64,000 nt of DNA from contig JAIFAC010000119.1 in assembly GCA_026545765.1 (NCBI GenBank), positions 62,001 to 126,000 of the forward strand, read 5' to 3'. The notes under the pieces are model-generated. The model did not search any database. It saw only the letters and a list, made by a program, of their open reading frames with translations, and was not told the origin of the DNA. Positions 35,601 through 44,892 of this stretch are shown in pieces. This DNA comes from Plantago major. Taxonomy: Eukaryota; Streptophyta; Magnoliopsida; Lamiales; Plantaginaceae. Each line of letters opens with the position of its first letter. The first letter of the stretch is position 1. Both the position numbers and the translations under genes were made by a program.

Positions 35601-36734
35601 AGTATCCATCACCCTAAAGATATCAAGTTTCTCTTCAAGTGTGGTACATATCTCACATTAAGCAAATCCTTATCACTCCATCAAACATCTCAATTTCACT
35701 GCTCCCATACCCTTTATCATGCATGGTCTATCATCACCAAGAACAACCGATCCAGCTTTCTATGCTCAAAAGTTGAAAACCATTCTCTAATAGGTGTCAT
35801 ATGAAACGTAATACCAATCCATAACCCATTCATTGATCGACTAGTTTGAGGATCAAAGTACCAAGAATAAGAGCTTCCGCAGATGATAGCCTCGATTTGT
35901 TTGTAATGTGTGCTATAATTAGTATTCGTGTTGTCATACCACACTTGCCTTCTCGCGCTTTTTAGACTCATACAATCCTTCTTCAAGTGTCCTCGCTTGC
36001 AATAATAACACTTCCTTGTTTCAGGCCATCCTTGTTGTATCGAGCTTCCTTTAACTGATATTGCTTCTTCAGTGGAAACTTGTGATATTGTTTCACCATA
36101 AGGCTTTCACCAAGATCGAGTGTGGAACACCATCCCGATCCAACTCCTTGATCTTAATGCATTCAATAGCCTCCATTGTTAATGCTTCGTCCCTCCCATA
36201 CACCAAAGCATCCTTGAATGGAACAAGAGACCGGTAGTGAATTCAACAAGATAATTGCCTTGTCTTCGCTCCTCATCCTGCTCTTCTCATCATCGCTTCA
36301 GATTGTCATGGTGTGCAACCATCTTCGAACAAATCCAACCGACTCATGATTGATTTTCCTTCAACTATCTTGAATGCAAACAATTGCTTTGCATAGATTT
36401 TATTTGCATCCGAATTGTCATTATACAATTCTTCTAGCTTCTCCCATATCTCCTTTGCCGATGAAAGATCACCGATTTCAATGAGAGAATTATCTCCCAG
36501 AGCTAATATCAAAGAACTGTAAGCCTTGAACTTGATTGCCTTTTTATCAGCATCAGACAAAGTTGTATCGAACTTCTCACCAAGGCCGACAACACCCTGC
36601 TGCATTAACAGAGCCATCATCCTTCTCTTCCACAGACCAAAGTCTGTCTTTCCTTCCAACGGTTTGAGGTCGAACTTTGGACATGCCATTGATGAATAGA
36701 TACCAGTTGATTCTCTTCCCACAGACGGCGCCAA
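32664..36734 (-). pseudogene. Element E gag-pol region
   Basis: Minus-strand parts, in element order: gag of the UBN2 type (36306-36734), zinc-knuckle trace near 35960-36010, the pre-integrase HxxC zone near 35400 (LQHVLWHRRLAHVGEKGL), integrase C-terminal part (34433-35008, NGVVERMNRTILERVRCML), reverse transcriptase (33264-34035, with the YVDD catalytic box) and RNase H (32664-33244). All are parts of one Copia polyprotein. Several breaks. Confidence 0.85.
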
Positions 36735-36735
36735 T
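36717..36735 (-). other. Element E primer-binding site
   Basis: Directly inside the 5' LTR the minus strand reads TTGGCGCCGTCTGTGGG, a primer-site phrase common in plant Copia elements. The tRNA used was not determined. It differs from the initiator-Met type of elements A, B and C. Confidence 0.6.
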
Positions 36736-37271
36736 TGTTAATCAAATCAACCCAATTCAATCCAATAAACTCCAAACCAACCAACAAACAAACGCAAGAA
36801 AAATAAACACAAGATTTAACGTGGTTCGAAAATTGTCTACGTCCACGGGATAACCAAGATTTCTATTAACCAAGAACCAAAACGCATTTTACAAGGAATC
36901 GACAAAACCTCCCCAGTTTCAAGCTACACTCTCCTCTGTTTTCTTATTCCTCACCGTGTTTCTCTCCGAAATCTTTTATCTAGTTCTCTCATCAATTTAT
37001 CTAGTACCTACATGTGTATATATACTAGAGAAATCAACATACATTCCTTTCCTAACTAGAAAAGAAATCTTTGCTGCCAAGTAAGAGAATCCCAGTTAGA
37101 TTAGACTTCTAACTGCTCCTGTGTTCACACCACACTGCACTGTTCATGCGTTCACACTGTCCATGTGTTCACACCACACTGCACTGTTCACACAGCATTA
37201 ACCTTAACTTCAGTGTTTCCAGTACACCATGCTCCATTACTTCCTTTAATATTAAGCTAACCGGCTTCACA
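36736..37271 (-). repeat. Element E 5' LTR (right copy)
   Basis: It is 536 bp, starting TGTTAATC and ending CCGGCTTCACA, followed by the ATCTT duplication. The short LTR sets this element apart from the 1.5-kb LTRs of A and B. Confidence 0.88.
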
Positions 37272-37276
37272 ATCTT

Positions 37277-38191
37277 CACCAAGTTTTTTTCACTATCTTT
37301 TAATTTTATCAACTCCTACTCATGCAAGACACCAAGACTCATGGATTCAACAACTTAGTTATAACATAACACTTTTAAATGTCAACATGGTATCATACAC
37401 TAAATTATCCAAGGATTACATTCATGAAATGAGTTTGATGATCAAATATCCACATCTCTTCAAAATTGAATCTCTAGATTTCACATGCAATTCATTGATC
37501 TTCAAGATTAAACATAACAAGAACAACATAAGCAATTTTGAAATATTCTGGACCAATATACTCAAGATTTGTCATACATCATGCACTTAGATTTTGAGTT
37601 TTTTAAACCCATCTTTGTGGTTTTGTGTGATGTTTTCTTTCATTTCTTCAATGGATTGTTGATTGCTTGCCTTGCTAGTGCTCTCCTTAAGTGGGTTACC
37701 TAGAAAGAATGACGAAAAGAGAAGGATTAGTTTACTTTGTGTAAAACTTCATTCTCTTAGATGGATGATGGAATTGCAAGCATCATCATAATGCTTGAGG
37801 AGTATCCGAAAATGAGAGAAAGGGAAGAGAAAGTTTCTTCTTCTTTTTTCCTTTTTAAGATGGAGTCATGCTCCTATTTATATTAAAATAACAAAATAAA
37901 ATCACGGGGGTTTATAGGAACCCGAGTACAATTCCAAGAACTTACTCAAACAAACGAACAAACTAGAACAAAACACCAGATAAGACAAGCTAGCCAGCCC
38001 AGATTCCCTTCCAAAACACAGTCTCTTAGCAAAGAAATAAAAGAAGAGACCACAATCAAGATGTAAAGAATGTGCATCACCAATGTACCAATCATCCAAG
38101 CTCTGACCAAAACAAATGGTGAAACTAACAGATTATCCAATGACATGCTTTTGACAAAACAAGAACGAAAACCTTCAAAATTCATATCCAC
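37277..38191. other. Spacer between E and C; possible minus-strand promoter
   Basis: No gene recognised. On the minus strand a good TATA box (TATAAATAG, 37874-37882) is followed by a purine- and pyrimidine-rich leader, as in a plant promoter or a small LTR. Two overlapping 65- to 81-codon hydrophobic frames at 37902-38191 have no family signature. Confidence 0.35.
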
Positions 38192-38659
38192 TGTTAGGAA
38201 TATCTGTTTAGATTTTGATCAGCAACCTAATGACTTATCTTAGCTCAGAAAGGTGCTTCGTACTTTTGGTTCACTTGAACACTGTAAAAGAGAAAAATCA
38301 CTAAGGATGTTAGGTCTCTGAATGTAATTTTTATATCTTTGAAGAAGACCAAGAAGAAGGCATCCGGCAGAAGAGTTCAACAAATTTGAAGATTTGAAGA
38401 CTGCTAAAGACGAAGGAAATTGGTCTCATCAGATACCTATGTCCAGATATCTTGAAGAAACAAGTTTTTTTCAATAAACAAGTTTCGTAAAAGATATCTG
38501 AGAACACAAGGTTTCTGAACGAGGAAAAGTGCCCACAAATACCTACACTCAGATACCTTGGACAAAACTTTGTTTCCAAGAAACAATGCTTTGATAAAGT
38601 ATCTGGAGATGTGAAGGTCTCTGGAAAAGGACATGTAATGCTTCAGAAAGCGTGCATAG
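38192..38659 (+). repeat. Element C 5' LTR, first part
   Basis: Starts TGTTAGGAATATCTGTTTAG, the reverse complement of the outer end of the B LTRs, and follows that LTR colinearly up to the CATAG where B inserted. Short frames here are LTR sequence, not genes. Confidence 0.85.
38655..38659. repeat. Target-site duplication of element B, left
   Basis: CATAG directly before the B LTR start TGTTGGTCC. The same five bases follow the other end of B at 57077-57081. Confidence 0.9.
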
Positions 38660-40237
38660 TGTTGGTCCAGATAACGGCAAAGTAAAAGACGGGGGGGGGG
38701 GGGGGGGGTGAATAGTCTTTTTCAAACTTTTGTCAATAAACACAATTTCTCAGATATTTGTGAAGATATCTAATACTTAATTTCAGAGAGCGGAAGACTT
38801 TTTGTGATAAGTGCACGTGCTCAGCAAGATATGTGTAAATACTTAGCAAAGTAAATAAAGCAAGTAATAAATTGCATAAAGTAAATAACACAAGTCTTTA
38901 TAGTGGTATCCTCAAGGTATGAATCCTTCAACTAATCCACTTCGCCTTTCTCGCACCTAGAATCCACTAAGACAGATAAATGAATTAACCTTACAAATAT
39001 CTTCTCTCGATTCCTAAATACACTAGGTTCCCAACCAAGTGTTCCCCCTGAGTTATTCCCCGACTTTCTCAGCCAAGTACTTACTGTACTCAGAAACCTT
39101 TTGAGCTATTCCTTAGTTTCCAAAACTAAGTACTTCCTATGCTCAGTAACCTTGGAGTTATTCCTTAGTTTCCCAAACTAAGTACTTCTTGTACTCCACT
39201 GCTTAAGGTTAAGGTAGTTTGTCAGGTGAGCTTCTTTAATAACTTATTCAGTCATGCAGATAGCTCTATGAATCAAGTATACTTAATACACTTTTCAATG
39301 TATGGTATCTTGTTCTTTACTGACCCAAGTCTATGATAAGTGTTCAAGAGAATGAATCTCAGATATGAAATCTTAATTCAACTCCTTCACAGATAACAAT
39401 GCTTGTTAAGGATCAGGACACTTAGAACTTTTGTGCTACTTAGAATCAAGAGATTTTGTTGCAACAGAAAGCTTGAAGGTAAGTAATGTGCTTGAGAGTT
39501 TGAAAGATAGTGTTCTTGTTGTGAGTTGTAAGTTCAGTGTAAGTTCAAGGTATCTTTCAAGCATTCTAAGTGTTATATTTATAGTTGAAAATCATGTCAT
39601 TGAATAGTATCCGCAGTTTAATGAAATTCAAACTATTGATATCTCAGAATAGTAATGCAGAAGACGCTCTCTTTTCGTAGATTTCTTTGTTCGTATGTCT
39701 CGTCACATGATTTATCAGATTGTACTATTTTTGTCCTCAGAGTTAACGAAACTGCATGCTTTCAAGCATCAGACGCCCCTTTCCAGAGACTCACATCTCC
39801 AGATACTTGTTACAACATTGTTTCCCGTAAACATAGTTTTATCCAAGGTATCGAGTGTAGATATCTGTAAGCACTTTTCCTAGTTCGTAAACCTTGTGTT
39901 CTCGATATCTTTTGCAAAACTTGTTTATTGAAAACACTTGTTTATTCAAGATATCCGACATAGGTATCCGATGACCTTGTTTTCAAAGAATCTTGTGCAG
40001 TCTTCAAAACTTCAAAAATTGTTGAACTCTCCTGCTGGATGCCTTCTTCTTGGTCTTCTTTAAGGAAATAAAAATTACATTCAGAGACCTAACATCCTAT
40101 ACAAGATTTGCTAGACTATCATACTTGGTGATTTTCCTCTTTTACAGTGTTCAAGTGAACCAAGAGTACTAACCACCTTTCTAAGCTAAGATAAGTTTTT
40201 AGATTGCTGATCAAAATCTAAACAGATATTCCTAACA
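38660..40237 (-). repeat. Element B 3' LTR (left copy)
   Basis: It is 1578 bp: TGTTGGTCCAGATAACGGC at the outer end and CCTAACA at the inner end. It contains an 18-G run (38691-38708), four palindrome units (39010-39197) and a TATA-type box near 39573-39583. Confidence 0.9.
39010..39197. repeat. Array of four palindromic ~50-bp units in the B LTR
   Basis: Units run from 39010, 39051, 39104 and 39157. Each has two short arms around a CCC-like loop followed by GTACTTCC or GTGTTCC. The clearest is CTTAGTTTCCCAAACTAAG at 39164-39182. The same array is in the LTRs of A and C, the solo LTR and LTR D. Confidence 0.8.
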
Positions 40238-40252
40238 AATTTTCCCCTTTTT
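40238..40252 (-). other. Element B polypurine tract
   Basis: The minus strand reads AAAAAGGGGAAAATT immediately before the 3' LTR. Position and composition match element A (3932-3945). Confidence 0.65.
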
Positions 40253-41513
40253 GATCAGTCAACGATGACTATCTGACCTATTACAAATCTGGATGAGGAA
40301 ACAATCCACCACTTAATCAATTCATAAGATCTTTCAATTCTTTCAATTAAGTGCAGAAAGTAAACATCAATCAAATCACAAGGTGTGATCTTTGCTGACA
40401 AGTTATCATTTATAGATTGATATATGAGAGTAGGTTCATCAGATATGTTACAGGGAAAGTTCACATACAACTTTAATAAAACACAATTTTAGCGCAGTCA
40501 GCAAGATACAAAATACATAGTAAATTAGGACAACAGGAGTAACCAAGCTCCAAGTAGACATCCTAATAAACTAGTCTCCAAGTCTTTAAAACTTCAAGTC
40601 TTCAATCAGCAGATCTATGGATCAATTTGCAAATTCCCTATCACCAAACCTTTTGATATCATCTAAGTAGTCAAAGAGCAAAGTCCTGACTATCATCTCA
40701 GTGTTTCTGGCAAATCCACAAACTTCCTTGTAGGTTTTGGTGGGATTTTTCTTGGCAAACTGTTTGACCCACAGATACTTTCCCCATTTCCAGGCATGCT
40801 CAATTATGATATCTGATAGCTTGAAGTATTCATATATGATCTTCAGATATCTGATGTCACCCTTGTATTGATCTCCAGTCATGTAGAAGGACTCATAGGG
40901 TTCCACAACAAGTCTTGCTCTTGTGCCTGTTCCAGTGATGTTGGGAATTCTGTGCACATCATCTGGCTTTCCGTAAGGACATTCATCAGAGAGGTCCTTT
41001 TTCATGGCTTATATTCTCTTGATTACTTCAAAATCCAACCGATGTGGTTGGTATTAATCAAGACTGACTTATCTTTTCTCCATGCCATGAGCTGTTTATG
41101 GATTGGTTCTGGAAATTTTTCATTTACCAGTAAGTGCATGAGTTGCGTAATCCAAGAGCTATTCTTCCGATTAATGCATCCAGAGACGAGGAGTCATTGT
41201 TGGTCTTCACATACTCAATCTTCGCTTCTTCAGCCCGAGTGGTAGAAGTTTTCTTTGTTCAAATTTCACTGTTCCTCCTTTGTCTTGAATTTTCCCTTGG
41301 GGGATTGCTTGAAGAACCACCCTGGATTGACTTGGTATTTCCAGAGGGTGTTTTAGCTGTCAAAGGCTTTGCAGCTATGGGCTCAGATATGCTATCAACC
41401 CTTTTTCTATTTCTGTGAAGAGGAGCTTCATCTTCATCAGTCTCTTCATCATCATCATCAAGATTAATTCTTGTGAAAGTTTTGCACTTCTTCATCGCCT
41501 CGATTTGATTTGA

Positions 41514-41517
<4 letters not shown>

Positions 41518-41544
<27 letters not shown>

Positions 41545-41555
41545 CTTCTTCTTCT
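41518..41555. repeat. CTT microsatellite
   Basis: Roughly a dozen CTT units; on the minus strand GAA repeats that would read as a run of glutamates within the acidic part of the extra region. The equivalent place in element A lacks the expansion. Confidence 0.85.
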
Positions 41556-43822
41556 TCAGAAGACTCATCAATCCCTCTTACTTGTCTTCTCCTTGGAGCC
41601 TTGGTACTCCTTGGAGGTTTCTGTGTTCTGGCCCTTGTTGTCATTCCCTTTTCAGGAAGTTGCTGAGTGGTGGCTACTATCTTTAGAGCAGTCTGACTGG
41701 AGGAGGGCTCATTTATTCTGAGAGGTGGTTGTTCAGATTTTCTTTTGTTTCCTCTTCCTATTCCTCTCTGAGCACCTTGAAATCCTCCCCCCTTAGTCAT
41801 TGTTGACTGACTAAGAATCACAAAGGATTCTGAAAGGGAGTCAAAGTTGCCTTGCAGATAGTTGTAAGCAACAACCTACTTTTCCAGATTGGCCTTGAGC
41901 TCCTGATTTTGTTTGATAAGACCTGTTTCCTTATCAGTGAGCTCTGCCAAAGGCCTTGAATAGCATCTGCTTTTCCAGCAGCATAGCTAGCCTCTTCAAA
42001 GGTTTTTGCAGCCAAGTTTTGGTCATCATCCCTAACCATGCCTAGGTCTTTCTGAGCAATGACCAGACTGGTTGTTCTCTGAGTGATGAGCTTAGTGAAT
42101 GTCTTCATTTCTGCAGGGACTGATGCAATGGCGGCTTTGTCTTGAGAAAAAAACTCCTTTTTCAATTTAGCCAAGATTGATATCCGCTCAAGTATTCATC
42201 GAGTTGACATTCGCGCTTGGTGAATATTTCAGGAGTAATCAGCTTCCTTTTCAAATGAGAAACCGCTAAGTGTTCATTGCGGTGTTCTGCCAATGCCTTG
42301 TCTTCTTCATCATCTGAGTCATTAGCCCAGTGATCTTCATCCTCTTGCACTTCTTCATCAAGGTTTCTGAAGGCGGAAACCATCTCAGATATGGGCTTCT
42401 TGCCTTTGGAGGATGGTTTCTTTGGTGAAGATGCACCAAAGATCATGCTTTGCTTCGATACTTGTTCAAAGATTCAGCTCCTTAGCAATATAATCAACAG
42501 TTCCGGAGCCCTTTAATCTCAGCTTTTGCTTTTCAAGCTGCTTGTTCTTCAAGTTTATCTAGCTTGACTCGATTCGCCATCTTTCTTCCAGCTTGAAGAT
42601 GTAGTCGTTGTTCTTCCTCCAACAATTGGTCGAGTTGAGCAACTCGCTTGTGCATCCAATATTTTCGAGTGTTGTCCTCAGAGTGCTCAACTACTTGTTC
42701 AAGAGAGACTTTTGTCAGAGATGGACGGGTAGATTTCTGAGTAGATGAAGGAGGGGATTTTTGTGATGTCCTCTCAGTGTGCTTTTCAGCAACTGAGGCA
42801 TTGTTTCCTTGTGCAATCCCTCCTGTCTCTGGTGCAGGGGCATTATCATCATCCTTTTTATCATCCTCATCCTTGTGATGGTCAGAAGGAGGTTCTTCAT
42901 AGTCATTCTCATCAGTCTCCTTCTCTTCTTCATATTCAGAGACCAGATTGATCACTTCTGGAATAGTGACCATTTGCCCATTAATGTCCTCTTGCTCAGA
43001 GGGTATGCACTATAGAGTTTGGGGTAAAGTAGGCTTGAATGCCATATGCATTCTGGTCTAACCATCTGCCTTCTCAAAAGCTTCTATGAGCTTGTAGCTT
43101 CTTTGACAAAGTCCTTATGCATCGTAGTAGTAAAGAGTACCGCCTGTTGGGAACATAGCATGGACATAAGTCTCCAAGTCAAAAGCTCTGACTCTTCTCA
43201 ATTGGTGATCAGTCACCTTTATTAATTCAGTCAGATCTGAGCTTCTGCCACTTTCTAAAACACTTGAGATGCCACTTTGAAGAATGGAAGCAGGTCTTCT
43301 GTTGAGAATGCAGAGACCTTTGGCACACTTGTTTGAGCTTGAATGAGTACATCAGGCTCAGAGATTGTACCATCGAAAGGTGGGTGCCTCAGATATCTTG
43401 TTGTGAGGTGGAGACTTGGGAGTCTGGTCCTCATCATCCTTTCTTTCTACTTGAACCTGAGAATTAAAATTATCACAATACTTAGGAAATTGTCATGAAA
43501 GAATATATGCAATTACACTTCAATGATCTCTGAGTTTTTTTTCCCCCCTTAACAGGAGGCTCAGAATCATTTTTCTCGTAAACTTTTCGCTTCGCATTCT
43601 TTCCGTGATGTCATTGGGGCTTCATCAATTTCCATGGGTGCAGGGGATGTCGCAACTCTTTCCCCTTGCACTTCTACTTCTCAATGAGCCTGTAAGTAGA
43701 AAGTATTGAGTAATTAGAGAAGAATTTGTATTAACCCATGATGAAGAATGTTTATCACTGAGTTTTATATACCTTCACACTAGAAGGCTTAATGACATTT
43801 TCTTCGTAAACCTCGGTTTCAA

Positions 43823-44892
43823 GACTACAAAAATTGTCTGAAGCGACGGATAGATCCGTCACATTGATCTATCCGCCGCCTCGGGCGACGGATAGAATTC
43901 CATCGCTCACCGAGCCGGTGGCGACGGATAATAATCCGTCATTCAATTCATGGATTGACGACGATTTTGACCTTTTTTTTGTATTGATAATGGGCGACGG
44001 ATAGATTCTATCCGTCAGCCCCATTTCTATTTTTTTTAAAATAAAATCAGATTCAATTTTTATATTCAGATACGGATTAATTCAGATTCAATTTGTATTC
44101 AGATACTAGATATTGATTAGATTCAGATATTTAATTAATTTGTATTCAATTTTATATTCAGATCCAATTTGTATTCAGACGTGTGGTGGTGGGAGGAGAA
44201 AGGTGGTGGTGGTGGCAGGTGGGTGGTGGTGGTGGGTGGGAGGAGGAAAGGTGGTGGTGGTGGTGGGTGGAGGAGATGGTGGTGTTGGTGGGGTGGGGTG
44301 GTGGTGGGAGGTGTGTGGTGGTGGTGGTGGTGGTGGAGTTGGTGGTGGTGGGTGGAGTGGTGGTGGTGGTGGAGATGGTGGTGGAGGAGGAGGAGAGGAG
44401 AAATGGAGGAGAGGTGGTGGAAGGAAAGGAGGTGGTGGAGGAGATGGTGGTGGTGGAGGATGGTGGTGGAGGAGATGGTGGTGGAGGAGGTGGTGGTGGT
44501 GGAGGATGGTGGTGGATGGTGGTGGTGGAGGAGATGGTGGTGGAAGGAAAGGTGGTGGTGGGAGGAGAAAGGTGGTGGTGGGTGGTGGTGGAGAGGAGAC
44601 ATGGAGGAGAAGTGGTGGAGGAAAGGAGGTGGTGGAGGAGATATATTATTTTTTTTAGTTTAGTTTTGATAGATCTAGATCTATCCATCGCTAACGCTTT
44701 TTATTTTTTTTATTCAAGATATAGCTAATGATAGATCTACTATCCGTCGCTAATTTTTTTTTTTTTTAAATAATCTTCAATCATCGTAGCGAATATTTTT
44801 AGTTTTATCCACGCCAAACCATCCGTCGCCTCTAATTAGAGATCCGTCACATGGGCGACGGATTTCATCTGCCATGCAGTAATTTTGTAGTC
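43823..44892. mobile_element. CACTA-like non-autonomous element with a GGT-rich core
   Basis: The ends are inverted: GACTACAAAAATT at the left and, as complement, GACTACAAAATTA at the right, close to the CACTACAAAAA termini of plant CACTA elements. Subterminal regions on both sides are full of GCGACGGAT and ATCCGTC words, paired head to head, which is the usual CACTA pattern. The middle is a GGT-rich tandem stretch. It interrupts a region colinear with element A (about 7550-7590), confirming an insertion. No transposase is present. The 3-bp target duplication could not be identified. Confidence 0.7.
44181..44640. repeat. GGT/GGA-rich tandem stretch, 460 bp
   Basis: GGTGGTGGAGGA-type repeats with almost no C on the plus strand. 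Long open frames on both strands (Gly/Val/Trp-rich one way, His/Pro/Thr/Ser-rich the other) are by-products of the three-base period and are not genes. The closely spaced GG pairs could support G-quadruplexes or R-loops. Confidence 0.9.

Larger units (their letters stand above)
32072..37271 (-). mobile_element. Element E: Tork/Tnt1-like Copia retroelement, broken
   Basis: LTRs of about 530 bp (32072-32600, 36736-37271) start TGTTAATC and end TTCACA. A perfect 5-bp duplication ATCTT flanks the element (32067-32071, 37272-37276). Internal traces on the minus strand run gag, zinc knuckle, protease, integrase, RT, RNase H. Phrases such as TTGYVFTL-type RNase H text with VALSTTEAEFMA and the FDLKPLEGKTDFGLWKRRM gag start fit the Tork/Tnt1 lineage. 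The LTRs are very alike, so insertion was recent compared with A and D. The internal region has several breaks (order of ten), so it is not autonomous as it stands. Confidence 0.88.

Noticed and set aside
37902-38191. Hydrophobic minus-strand frames as a membrane protein
   Set aside because: Two phases are equally open and AT/T-rich sequence alone gives such hydrophobic runs. No family signature.
38331-38743. Short frames in the C and B LTRs (for example 38331-38579, 38549-38743, 56466-56931)
   Set aside because: They lie wholly within LTRs, differ between copies and have no protein family.
39010-39197. CRISPR-like spacing of short repeats
   Set aside because: The units are degenerate palindromes without unique spacers, occur in every LTR copy and lie in a plant retroelement.
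44113-44728. Five overlapping open frames of 155-181 codons, Gly/Val/Trp-rich or His/Pro/Ser-rich
   Set aside because: They arise from the GGT repeat, which has no stop codon in any phase. No start context, domain or conserved sequence; they are inside a non-autonomous DNA transposon.
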